Assembly: GCA_000824825.2 (NCBI GenBank)
Contig: LM655169.1
Coordinates: 30,192 to 94,191, forward strand
Direction: 5' to 3'
Length of the DNA stretch: 64,000 nucleotides
Origin: Mesorhizobium sp. ORS 3324
GTDB lineage: Bacteria > Pseudomonadota > Alphaproteobacteria > Rhizobiales > Rhizobiaceae
Every line of letters starts with the position of its first letter. Position 1 is the first letter of the stretch. The notes under the pieces are model-generated. The model searched no databases, had not been told where the DNA came from, and saw nothing but the letters and a program-made list of their open reading frames with translations. Both the position numbers and the translations under genes were made by a program. Positions 46,853 to 54,900 of the stretch are shown here, piece after piece.

Positions 46853-46965
46853 GGCGCTGCCCCTCACCGAAGGACGGGGAGAGGGGGTCGGCAGCGCTGG
46901 AGCTTGTCCCTTCTCCCCGTCCTGCACGGGGAGAAGGTGCCGGTAGGCGGATGAGGGGCAGCGCC
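46853..46965. repeat. Family II palindromic repeat, copy 2 (short form)
   Basis: Perfect 14-base ends GGCGCTGCCCCTCA and TGAGGGGCAGCGCC; inner pair GGACGGGGAGAGGG / CTTCTCCCCGTCC. It sits between iolD and iolE inside the operon and begins four bases after the iolD stop. Confidence 0.85.
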
Positions 46966-47001
46966 GACGAGCGAAGATTGAATGAACATTGGAGTGACGA
47001 C

Positions 47002-47916
47002 TTGAAAGCCAAACTGGGCATGTCCCCGATCGCGTGGTGGAACGACGATCTCGTGGAATTGAGCGATGACGTGTCGCTGGAGGAATGCCTGCGCCAGTCG
47101 CGCTCGGCCGGCTTCACTGGCATGGAGATGGGCCGCCGCTTCCCCGGCGATCCGCAGGTGATGCTGCCGATCCTGAAGGAGGCCGACGTCACGCTTTGCG
47201 GAGGCTGGTTCTCCGGCACGCTGGTCAACGAGGACATTTCAAAGAACAAGGACCGCATCCAGCCGATGATCGACCTGTTCAAGGCGGTCAACGCCCCCTG
47301 CATCGTCTATGGCGAGGTCGGCCGCTCCATCCAGGGTGACCGCTCCAAGCCTTTAGCCACCAAGCCGAAACTCTCCGATGACGAGATGAAGGCCTATGGC
47401 CGCCGCGTCACCGAATTCGGCGAATGGTGCGCCGACCAGGGCATGCCGCTCTCCTACCATCATCACATGGCGGCGGTGGTCGAGACCGAGCCGGAGCTCG
47501 ACGCCTTCATGCGCAATTCCGGCGAAGGCATCCCACTTTTGCTCGATGCCGGCCATCTCGCCTTCGCCGGCGGCGATGTGCTGCGCGCCATCGACAACCA
47601 TCACAAGCGCATCAACCACGTGCATGTGAAGGACGTGCGCATGGGCGTGATCGACAGCCTCGACCGCACCAAGCAGTCGTTCCTCGATGCCGTGGCGCTC
47701 GGCGCCTTCACGGTGCCCGGCGACGGCTCGCTCGATTTCGGCGCTATCGTCCAGAAGTTCGCTGACTATGGTTACGAAGGCTGGTTCGTGGTCGAGGCCG
47801 AGCAGGATCCGAAGAAGAACCCGCCGCTCAGGATGGCTCAGGTCGGCTACAAGGAGCTGATGCGGGTGATGACGGCCGCCGGCTATACGGTGGAGACGCA
47901 AGGCTTCCCGGCGTAA
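47002..47916 (+). CDS. iolE: Inosose dehydratase (2-keto-myo-inositol dehydratase)
   Basis: 304 residues, TIM-barrel of the AP-endonuclease-2/xylose-isomerase-like family. Seen: LGMSPIAWWNDDLVELSDD, GGWFSGTLVNED, metal-site parts LSYHHHMAAVVET, LLDAGHLAFAGGD and HVHVKDVR. It dehydrates scyllo-inosose. TTG 47002 has GGAG seven bases ahead and gives the normal N-terminus; the longer frame from 46951 begins inside the repeat and is unlikely. Confidence 0.92.
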   Translation: MKAKLGMSPIAWWNDDLVELSDDVSLEECLRQSRSAGFTGMEMGRRFPGDPQVMLPILKEADVTLCGGWFSGTLVNEDISKNKDRIQPMIDLFKAVNAPCIVYGEVGRSIQGDRSKPLATKPKLSDDEMKAYGRRVTEFGEWCADQGMPLSYHHHMAAVVETEPELDAFMRNSGEGIPLLLDAGHLAFAGGDVLRAIDNHHKRINHVHVKDVRMGVIDSLDRTKQSFLDAVALGAFTVPGDGSLDFGAIVQKFADYGYEGWFVVEAEQDPKKNPPLRMAQVGYKELMRVMTAAGYTVETQGFPA

Positions 47917-47980
47917 ACGGTGGATTTGCCACGGCGCGCGGTTTATCCGTTGCGCTTTGAGCAAATCCTGGATTGGCGCG

Positions 47981-48193
47981 ATGAAAGACTATGAGCACCC
48001 CTTCTTCCGGCCGCTGTGGCGACGCATCGCCGTCGTCGCCGTCTGCCTGGTCTGGTCGGTGATCGAGTTCGCTTCCGGCACGCCCTTCTGGGGCGTCATC
48101 GCGCTGGGCTTTGCCGGTTACGCGGTGTGGCAGTTCTTCTATCTCTACAAGCCGGCCGATGAGGGCAAACCTCCGGCCGAGCCGAAGGAATGA
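47981..48193 (+). CDS. Small membrane protein (DUF3329-like)
   Basis: 70 residues from ATG 47981. Polar start MKDYEHPFFRPLWRR, then two helices (IAVVAVCLVWSVIEFAS; FWGVIALGFAGYAVWQFF) and a short charged tail. The pattern resembles DUF3329 proteins, short membrane proteins of unknown function common in rhizobia. It lies between iolE and iolB, in their direction, so it may be cotranscribed. Confidence 0.75.
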   Translation: MKDYEHPFFRPLWRRIAVVAVCLVWSVIEFASGTPFWGVIALGFAGYAVWQFFYLYKPADEGKPPAEPKE

Positions 48194-48564
48194 TCGAATC
48201 CATGGCGCAAAGGTTGTTACTGTTCGAAAATTGGGTGCCTAGAGGATTACATACGACGATGATTGGCCGAAACGGCCGTAGCGTCGTCATCCTAGGGCGA
48301 AGCAGGAGCGAAGCTCCGTCGCGGAGACCCTAGGATCCATGCCGTAACCTCAGACGCAGCGGAGCAGAATTCTGCACCGTTGCAACACTTCAAAGTCATG
48401 GCATGGATCCTAGGGTCTGCGCTGCGTCGCTACGCTCCTTGCTCCGCCCTAGGATGACGAAGTTGAGAGGCATGCGACCAATCTCCGAGGTTCGCGATCG
48501 AACAGTGAATCCTGGCTGCGGGCGGATCTGAAAGTCAGAGCGTCGGGCAATTAGGGAGACCATC
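48194..48564. other. Spacer before iolB (371 bp, mostly repeat)
   Basis: It holds the family III repeat (48263-48459). The last 100 bases before iolB contain no obvious promoter; a purine-rich AGGGAGA precedes the iolB ATG. Whether iolB is transcribed through the repeat from the iol promoter is open. Confidence 0.6.
48285..48459. repeat. Family III palindromic repeat
   Basis: Perfect 15-base ends CGTCATCCTAGGGCG and CGCCCTAGGATGACG; inside, GGATCCTAGGGTCTGCG mirrors GGAGACCCTAGGATCC. The left half plus 20 upstream bases recurs at 31707-31850 downstream of the LacI gene. Confidence 0.85.
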
Positions 48565-49377
48565 ATGTCGAAACTGCTCATCAAGGCCGACAAGGGCCAC
48601 GGCCACGTCGCTCACGTCACCCCGCAAAGCGCCGGGTGGACTTATGTGGGGTTCGATCTCCACCGCTTGCGGCCGGGCGAGACGGCGTCCGGCAAGACGG
48701 GCGAGCGCGAGGTCTGCCTGGTGTTCGTCACCGGTAAGGGCAAAGCGTCCGCCGGCGGCAAGGAGCTCGGCCTGCTCGGCGAGCGCATGTCGCCCTTCGA
48801 AGGCAAGCCATGGTCGGTCTATGTGCCGCAGGGATCCGACTGGTCGGTCACCGCCGACACCGAGCTGGAGCTTGCCGTCTGCTCCGCGCCGGGCCTCGGC
48901 GGCGGCCTGCCCGCCCGCGTGATTTCACCCGACGATCTCGGCCAGGAGGTGCGCGGCAAAGGCACCAACACCCGCTACGTCACCAATATCCTGCCCGAGG
49001 GCAAGCCGGCCGACTCGCTGCTGGTGGTCGAGGTCATCACGCCCGGCGGCCACACCTCCAGCTATCCGCCGCACAAGCACGACCAGGACAATCTCCCCGC
49101 GGAATCCTATCTCGAGGAGACCTACTACCACCGCCTCAACCCGCCGCAGGGCTTTGCCTTCCAGCGCGTCTACACCGACGCCGACAGGAACGGCGTGCGC
49201 GACCTGGACGAGGCGATGGCGATCGAGGACGGCGATGTCGTGCTGGTGCCCAAGGGCTATCATCCATGCGCCGCCTGCCATGGCTACGACCTCTACTATC
49301 TCAACGTCATGGCCGGTCCGAAGCGGACGTGGAAATTCCACAACGCTGCCGAGCACGAATGGCTGATGAAGGCGTGA
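48565..49377 (+). CDS. iolB: 5-Deoxy-glucuronate isomerase
   Basis: 270 residues, bicupin. C-terminal cupin with metal ligands in YPPHKHDQDN, the Glu in ESYLEETYYHRL and the distal His in KGYHPCAACHGYDLYYLN. It converts 5-deoxy-glucuronate to 2-deoxy-5-keto-gluconate, between the IolD and IolC steps. With idhA, iolC, iolD and iolE the pathway to 2-deoxy-5-keto-gluconate 6-phosphate is complete here. Confidence 0.94.
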   Translation: MSKLLIKADKGHGHVAHVTPQSAGWTYVGFDLHRLRPGETASGKTGEREVCLVFVTGKGKASAGGKELGLLGERMSPFEGKPWSVYVPQGSDWSVTADTELELAVCSAPGLGGGLPARVISPDDLGQEVRGKGTNTRYVTNILPEGKPADSLLVVEVITPGGHTSSYPPHKHDQDNLPAESYLEETYYHRLNPPQGFAFQRVYTDADRNGVRDLDEAMAIEDGDVVLVPKGYHPCAACHGYDLYYLNVMAGPKRTWKFHNAAEHEWLMKA

Positions 49378-49812
49378 CCGGCCTTCTTCTGTGTGATCGC
49401 TCCAGACAAGTCGAAGGCTCCAGCTCGTGCTGGAGATACATCAACGTCGGCGCCGCCCTCATCCCCCTGCCGGGACCTTCTCCCCGCTAGTGACGGGGAG
49501 AAGGGGCTGGTCGCGGCCGCAGCGCCTTTTCTTGCAACGCTGGTGATTGGCGAAACCGGTGATGAGAGCGTCCCTCTCCCTGTCACTACACGGGGAGAGG
49601 ATGCCGGCAGGCAGGTGAGAGGCAGCGCCGACGCTTGAAAGGGTGACGGGCGAATTCAAATCGGCCCGTCGTTCCCAATGCAACCCATTGGTCCAGCTCG
49701 GGAAAATCGTCGGCTAAGGACCGCCGGGGGTTGTTTGCCTTCGAAAACCCATGAAAGCTTCGTCAATCCGTCATGGAAATCACCTATGGCAGCGGTCTGA
49801 CGAGGACTTTCC
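49378..49812. other. Spacer between iolB and the phosphonate genes (435 bp)
   Basis: A family II repeat (49449-49629) fills the first half. The second half, to 49812, has no palindrome or long frame that I can support; it should contain the promoter for the DUF1045-phnM-phnN genes. Confidence 0.6.
49449..49629. repeat. Family II palindromic repeat, copy 3
   Basis: Ends GGCGCCGCCCTCA and TGAGAGGCAGCGCC (imperfect), inner GACGGGGAGAAGGGGCTGG and CACGGGGAGAGGATGCCGG closely matching copy 1 at 37505-37663. Confidence 0.8.
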
Positions 49813-50520
49813 ATGCGCTACGCCATTTATTTCACCCCACGGCAGGACGAGCCGCTGGCGCGCATCGCCGCCAACTGGCTTGGCCGCGACCCCTTCGGCG
49901 CGGCAGTGCGGCCGGTCGAGGCGGTGGGTGAGCTGTCGGCGGCGGAAGTCGCCTTCCATACCGCATCGGCCAGGCGCTACGGCTTCCACGCGACGCTGAA
50001 AGCGCCGTTCCGGCTGGCGCCGAAGGAGACGGAAGCCTCGCTGCGCGCCGCGCTCGACGATTTCGCCGAAGCGACGCCGCCGGTCGTCATCCCGCGCCTT
50101 GTCGTCGGCCAGATCGACGGCTTTTTCGCGCTGGTGACGGAGACCCCGTTCGCGCCGCTCAACAGCTTCGCGGCCGAGGTCGTGCGCGCCTTCGATCGCT
50201 TCCGCGCGCCGCTGACCGAGGCCGAGATCGAGCGGCGCAGCCCCGACTCGCTGAAGCCGGACGAGTTCCGCAACCTCTGCCAGTGGGGCTACCCTTACGT
50301 CTTCGAAACCTTCCGCTTCCACATGACGTTGTCCGGACGCGTCGGGCCGCAGGAAAGCAAGCGTCTGCGTGCAGCAATCGACAGCCTGTTCGCAGGAGTG
50401 CTGCAGCAGCCGGTGCCGGTGGATGCGCTGACGCTGTTCGTCGAAACCGAACCGGGCGCTCCCTTCATGGTGCTTTCTCACCATGAACTTGGCCGCCGCC
50501 CGGCCAGGAAAACCGCCTGA
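49813..50520 (+). CDS. DUF1045 family protein, phosphonate-metabolism associated (2H phosphoesterase-like)
   Basis: 235 residues. Two H-x-T motifs, YGFHATLKAPF near residue 56 and FRFHMTLSG near 170, are the signature of 2H phosphoesterases. DUF1045 proteins accompany phn genes; the family is proposed to act on cyclic ribose phosphate intermediates, as PhnP does in E. coli (established only by association). It is the first gene of a three-gene unit with phnM and phnN. Confidence 0.9.
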   Translation: MRYAIYFTPRQDEPLARIAANWLGRDPFGAAVRPVEAVGELSAAEVAFHTASARRYGFHATLKAPFRLAPKETEASLRAALDDFAEATPPVVIPRLVVGQIDGFFALVTETPFAPLNSFAAEVVRAFDRFRAPLTEAEIERRSPDSLKPDEFRNLCQWGYPYVFETFRFHMTLSGRVGPQESKRLRAAIDSLFAGVLQQPVPVDALTLFVETEPGAPFMVLSHHELGRRPARKTA

Positions 50521-50544
50521 TGCCGAGACCAAGGACCGCCTGAG

Positions 50545-51684
50545 ATGACCGCCGAAACCGTCCTCACCAATGCCCGCATCGTTCTGCCCGACGAGATCGT
50601 CGAGGGTTCGCTGCTGCTGCGCGATGGCCTGATCGCTGCGATCGAGCCGGGTGCCGCCCGCGCCGGCGAGGACATGGGCGGCGACTACATCATCCCGGGC
50701 CTCGTCGAGCTCCACACCGACCACCTCGAAGGCCACTACGCGCCGCGCCCGAAAGTGCGCTGGAACCCGATCGCCGCGGTGCTTGCTCATGATGCCCAGG
50801 TGGCCACGGCCGGCATCACCACCGTGCTCGACGCCCTGCGCGTCGGCATGGACGAGGATGCCGACTTGAAATCCGACGACGTGCGCCAGCTCGCCGATGC
50901 GATCGAGGACAGCGTGCGCCAGGATCGGCTCAGGGCCGACCATTTCATCCACCTGCGTTGCGAGGTTTCGGCGCCGGACTGCCTGGAGGCCTTCGCCAAT
51001 TTCGATACCGACGACCGGGTGAAGCTCGCCTCGCTGATGGACCATGCGCCGGGCCAGCGCCAGTTCGTCAACCTCGAGACCTATGCCTATTACTACCAGC
51101 GCAAGCTGAAGCTGACCGACCGCGACTTCCAGAAATTCTGCGAGAAGCGTATGGCCGAGTCGGCCCGCAACTCGGGTCCGAACCGCGTGTTCATCGCCGC
51201 CGCTTGCCGCGAATGTGGCATCGTGCTCGCCAGCCATGACGACGCCACCGCCGGCCATGTCGACGAGGCGGTGGAGCAGGGCGTTCGCGTCGCCGAGTTC
51301 CCGACCACCGAGGAGGCGGCAAGGGCCTCGAAGGCGGCCGGCCTCGGCGTGCTGATGGGCGCGCCCAACGTCATGCGCGGCTCCTCGCATTCGGGCAATG
51401 TGTCGGCCCGCGCGCTTGCCGGCGACGGCCTGCTGGACATCCTGTCATCCGACTATATCCCCTTCAGCCTGATCCAGTCGGCCTTCTTCCTCGGCGATGT
51501 CGTCGAAGGCATCTCGCTGCCGCAGGCGGTCGCAATGGTGTCGAAGAACCCGGCCGACGCGGTCGGCCTCAGCGATCGCGGCGTCATCGAGCCCGGCCGC
51601 CGCGCCGATCTCGTGCGCGTGCGTGTCGACGAGCATGTGCCGGTGGTGCGCACCGTGTGGCGCGAAGGACGCCGGGTCGCATGA
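50545..51684 (+). CDS. phnM: Alpha-D-ribose 1-methylphosphonate 5-triphosphate diphosphatase
   Basis: 379 residues, amidohydrolase superfamily. Metal motif VELHTDHLEGHY near residue 57, then ITTVLDALRVG, and further ligands in HFIHLRCEVS and VLASHDDATAGHV. It removes pyrophosphate from the triphosphate intermediate of the C-P lyase pathway. Its stop overlaps the phnN start. The C-P lyase core genes phnGHIJK are not in the window. Confidence 0.95.
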   Translation: MTAETVLTNARIVLPDEIVEGSLLLRDGLIAAIEPGAARAGEDMGGDYIIPGLVELHTDHLEGHYAPRPKVRWNPIAAVLAHDAQVATAGITTVLDALRVGMDEDADLKSDDVRQLADAIEDSVRQDRLRADHFIHLRCEVSAPDCLEAFANFDTDDRVKLASLMDHAPGQRQFVNLETYAYYYQRKLKLTDRDFQKFCEKRMAESARNSGPNRVFIAAACRECGIVLASHDDATAGHVDEAVEQGVRVAEFPTTEEAARASKAAGLGVLMGAPNVMRGSSHSGNVSARALAGDGLLDILSSDYIPFSLIQSAFFLGDVVEGISLPQAVAMVSKNPADAVGLSDRGVIEPGRRADLVRVRVDEHVPVVRTVWREGRRVA

Positions 51685-52307
51685 TGGTTTCGGCCTTGAT
51701 CGAGCGCGAGATTACCGAAAGCCTCCCCATCCGCAACGGCGTCTTCGTCGCGGTCGTCGGACCGAGCGGCGCCGGCAAGGACACGTTGATCGGCTACGCC
51801 AAGGCGCGCTTCGCCGACGAGACGCGGCTGGAATTCGTGCGCCGCGTCATCACCCGGCCGAGCGATTCCGCGAGCGAGGACCATGACACGCTGGCCGACG
51901 CCGCCTTCGCCGAGGCGGAGGCCGATGGCGCCTTTGCCATCTGCTGGGACGCGCATGGCCTGCGCTATGGCTTGCCGGCCGATGTCGACTGGGCGGTCGC
52001 CAACGGCCACGTCGCGGTGGCCAATGTCTCGCGCGCGATCATCCCGGCGTTGCGCGAGCGCTACGCCAATCTGGCGGTGGTCGAGATCACCGCGGCACCT
52101 GAGATTCTCGCGGAGCGACTGGCGGCGCGCGGCCGCGAATCGCGCGGCGAGGTGCTGGCGCGCCTGGCGCGCAGCACGAGCGTGGTGCTGTCCGGCCCGG
52201 ACGTCACCTCGATCGACAATAGCGGCGCGAAGGAGATTGCCGGCGAGCGCTTCGCCGAGGTGCTGCGCAAGGCGATGGCAGTGTCGGACCTGTTCGGGAT
52301 GATCTAG
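51681..52307 (+). CDS. phnN: Ribose 1,5-bisphosphate phosphokinase
   Basis: 208 residues, guanylate-kinase-like. P-loop VVGPSGAGKDTLIGYA (27-34), FVRRVITRPSD and the lid region ARGRESRGEVLARLARS. It makes phosphoribosyl pyrophosphate from ribose 1,5-bisphosphate. Start ATG 51681 overlaps the phnM stop; a second ATG follows directly. Downstream there is only a repeat before the convergent amino-acid transporter. Confidence 0.94.
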   Translation: MMVSALIEREITESLPIRNGVFVAVVGPSGAGKDTLIGYAKARFADETRLEFVRRVITRPSDSASEDHDTLADAAFAEAEADGAFAICWDAHGLRYGLPADVDWAVANGHVAVANVSRAIIPALRERYANLAVVEITAAPEILAERLAARGRESRGEVLARLARSTSVVLSGPDVTSIDNSGAKEIAGERFAEVLRKAMAVSDLFGMI

Positions 52308-52316
52308 CGCCTTCCC

Positions 52317-52502
52317 CTTCTCCCCTTGCGGGAGAAGGTGGATCGGCGCGAAGCGCCGAGACGGATGAGGGGTGTTCCAGCTTGGCGGCGACTATCGTCA
52401 CCACGTGTGCATCGCGCCAAGTCTCGGGCGCCTCACTCCGTCCAGCACCCCTCATCCGGCCGCTTCGCGGCCACCTTCTCCCACAAGAAGGGGAGGCAGC
52501 GC
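52317..52502. repeat. Imperfect palindromic repeat between convergent phnN and the ABC ATPase gene
   Basis: GCGCCTTCCCCTTCTCC on the left and AGAAGGGGAGGCAGCGC on the right are near-complementary; inner pairs GGATGAGGGGTG / CACCCCTCATCC and GATCGGCGCGAAGCGCCG / CCGGCCGCTTCGCGGCC. Related to family II in its pieces. Confidence 0.75.
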
Positions 52503-52503
52503 A

Positions 52504-53322
52504 TCATTTGTTGAAATTCGCGATAAACTGCTTGAACTGCTGGGTGGGGGGACGGGCGAACATCTCTTTTGGTTCACCCAGCGAATCCACCTCGCCCTTG
52601 TGCAGGAACATCACTTGGCTCGACACGTCGCGGGCAAAACCCATTTCATGCGTCACCACCAGCATGGTGCGGCCTTCTTCCGCGAGCGAGCGCATGACCC
52701 GCAGCACCTCGCCGACCAGTTCCGGATCAAGCGCGGAAGTAGGCTCGTCGAACAGCATTACCTTGGGGTTCATCGCCAGGGCACGCGCTATCGCGGCGCG
52801 CTGTTGCTGGCCGCCCGACATGTGAGGCGGATAATAGTTGCGCCGTTCCCAAATGCCCACGCGCTTCAGTAATGCTTCAGCCTGCTCGAGGCATTCCGCC
52901 CGCGGCCGTTTGAGCACATGCGTCGGCGCGGCGACAAGATTTTCGAGCACAGTCATGTGAGACCAGAGATTGAAGCTCTGGAAGACCATCGCCAGGTTGG
53001 CACGCACCCTCTCCACCTGGCGGATATCGGCCGGCATCTGCCGGCCATCCCGGCCCTGCTTCATCCGGATGAGCTCGCCATCCACCCGAACCTCGCCCGA
53101 GTCCGGTAGCTCAAGCAGGTTGATGCAGCGCAAGAAGGTGCTTTTGCCGGAACCCGAGGAGCCGAGGATCGAAATGACATCGCCCTTGTGGGCTTCGAGC
53201 GAGATGCCCTTGAGCACTTCGTGGTCGCCGAAGCTCTTGCGCATGTCCTTGACGCTGATGGCCGCCTTGTCGTCGCCGGGCGGCGATGCCGATTTCGCTG
53301 CGGCGGCAAGATCTGCCGACAT
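52504..53322 (-). CDS. Polar amino-acid ABC transporter ATPase (HisP/OccP type)
   Basis: 272 residues. Walker A LGSSGSGKST near residue 53, Q-loop MVFQSFNLWSHMTVLEN, signature MSGGQQQRAAIARAL, Walker B VMLFDEPTSALDPELV, switch VVTHEMGFARDV. The insertion around GRDGRQMPADIRQVERVR is typical of histidine/opine importers. The ATG shares one base with the permease stop. About 25 extra N-terminal residues are polar and of no known role. Confidence 0.94.
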   Translation of the reverse strand: MSADLAAAAKSASPPGDDKAAISVKDMRKSFGDHEVLKGISLEAHKGDVISILGSSGSGKSTFLRCINLLELPDSGEVRVDGELIRMKQGRDGRQMPADIRQVERVRANLAMVFQSFNLWSHMTVLENLVAAPTHVLKRPRAECLEQAEALLKRVGIWERRNYYPPHMSGGQQQRAAIARALAMNPKVMLFDEPTSALDPELVGEVLRVMRSLAEEGRTMLVVTHEMGFARDVSSQVMFLHKGEVDSLGEPKEMFARPPTQQFKQFIANFNK

Positions 53323-54053
53323 CACAACACCTCCGGGACTGGTTTGATCTGCTGGGATTGTTCGGGCGGGGGACGCAAATGCGGCGAGAGCAGGTATTCG
53401 ACAAAGGCAAACAGCCGGGCGATCGAGAGGTTGAGAAGCAGGTAGATCACGCCGGCGCAGGTCAGCACCTCGATCGGGCGGAAAGTGTCGTGCTGGATCT
53501 TCTGCGCCGTACCCATCATCTCCATGATCGTGACCATGGAGGCGAGCGCCGTCGCCTTCGTCATGAGAATGATCTCGGTCGAATAGGCCGGCAGGGCGAG
53601 TCGCAGGGCGATCGGCAGCGTGACAAGGCGAAAGCGCGTGAAGGTCGGCATGCCGAAAGCCTTGGCGGCCTCGATCTGGCCGACAGGCACCGCCCGCAGC
53701 GCCCCCCGGAAAATCTCGCTGGAATAGGCGGCCGTGTTCAGAGCCATCGCCAGGATCGTGCAGTACATGGGGTCCCGCAGGATCGGCCAAAGGATCGGGC
53801 TGTGGCGAACGAAATCGAACTGCGAGAGCCCGAAATAAATCAGGTATAGCTGCACCAGCAGCGGCGACCCGCGAAAGACGAAGACGTAAGCCCGGGCAAA
53901 ATACTCGCCCAATTTGTAGCCCGATGCCCGCATCCAGGTCAGGCCGCTGGCGATGACCAGGCCGATGGCGACGCCGAAGAGCCATATCTCAAGCGTGAGC
54001 GGCAGAGCTTTCAGCACGCTCCAGATGGTCGACAGGTAGAAGTTAGAATCCAC
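53322..54053 (-). CDS. Polar amino-acid ABC transporter permease (HisM/OccM type)
   Basis: 243 residues with five or six helices; the coupling EAA motif reads GQIEAAKAFGMPTFTRFR. VFVFRGSPLLVQLYLIYFG is the family N-terminal signature. Start GTG 54053 with AGGGG ahead, nine bases from the other permease gene. Confidence 0.93.
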   Translation of the reverse strand: MDSNFYLSTIWSVLKALPLTLEIWLFGVAIGLVIASGLTWMRASGYKLGEYFARAYVFVFRGSPLLVQLYLIYFGLSQFDFVRHSPILWPILRDPMYCTILAMALNTAAYSSEIFRGALRAVPVGQIEAAKAFGMPTFTRFRLVTLPIALRLALPAYSTEIILMTKATALASMVTIMEMMGTAQKIQHDTFRPIEVLTCAGVIYLLLNLSIARLFAFVEYLLSPHLRPPPEQSQQIKPVPEVL

Positions 54054-54062
54054 CGCAACCCC

Positions 54063-54809
54063 TCATTTCGGCCGCACGAAACTGCGCGAGGTGTAACGCT
54101 CGGCCTTCTCGAAGATCGGCGTCGAAATCGAAGTCATGACGAGATAAAGGATGCCCGCAAGCGCGTAGAAAAGCAGCGAGTGATGCGTCGAGCGCGCCGC
54201 CTTGTTGGCCGACAGCATCAGCTCGGCCACGCCGGTAACCGAAATGAGCGCCGAATCCTTGATGGTGAGCTGCCACACATTGCCCAGCCCCGGCACGGCC
54301 AGGCGCAGGACCTGGGGCATTATCACGAGGCGGAAACGCATCAGGGCCGACATGCCGTAGGCGCGGGCCGCTTCCAGCTCGCCGCGATGGATCGCCAGAA
54401 AGGAGCCACGAAAGACCTCCGCCTGATAGGCGCCGGAAATGATGCCGACAGCGAGAACACCGCCGAGGAAGCTCGGCATGTTGACGATGTCCGTCGGTCC
54501 TATTGATCCGGTGGACCTCGCCACACCCGTCAGGACCTGGGTGCCGCCATAGTAGAACAGATAGATGATCAGCAGCTCCGGCTCGCCGCGAAACACGGTC
54601 GTGTAGCTTTCGCCGATGAATCTCAGTCCGCCGCTACTTGAAAGCTTGGCGGCCGCCACGAGCGATCCCAGCGTTGCGCCGATCAGCATCGACACCACGG
54701 TGACCGCCAAGGTCCAGGAAATGCCCCAGAGCAGCTGCACGCCCCAACCCGCGGCCAACAGCTCATAGGCCGTCGAGAGTTGATCGAGCAGATTGTTGAG
54801 AAACTCCAA
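54063..54809 (-). CDS. Polar amino-acid ABC transporter permease (HisQ/OccQ type)
   Basis: 248 residues; helix WGISWTLAVTVVSMLIGATLG, YTTVFRGEPELLIIYLFYYG and the EAA loop GELEAARAYGMSALMRFR. Start TTG 54809 has GGAGGAGG ahead. Two different permeases imply a heterodimeric channel for basic amino acids or opines. Confidence 0.93.
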   Translation of the reverse strand: MEFLNNLLDQLSTAYELLAAGWGVQLLWGISWTLAVTVVSMLIGATLGSLVAAAKLSSSGGLRFIGESYTTVFRGEPELLIIYLFYYGGTQVLTGVARSTGSIGPTDIVNMPSFLGGVLAVGIISGAYQAEVFRGSFLAIHRGELEAARAYGMSALMRFRLVIMPQVLRLAVPGLGNVWQLTIKDSALISVTGVAELMLSANKAARSTHHSLLFYALAGILYLVMTSISTPIFEKAERYTSRSFVRPK

Positions 54810-54862
54810 GTACGCCTCCTCCGGGCGCCGCGATATGCATCGATTGGTTGCTCACCTCAATG

Positions 54863-54894
54863 CAAAAACGGGAGCAGCCTTCGCCGCTCCCGTT
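54863..54894 (-). terminator. Hairpin with T-run after the amino-acid binding-protein gene
   Basis: On the minus strand AACGGGAGC / GCTCCCGTT form a 9-bp stem followed by TTTTT, starting seven bases after the binding-protein stop. It probably ends part of the transcripts so that more binding protein than permease is made. Confidence 0.75.
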
Positions 54895-54900
54895 ACGACA

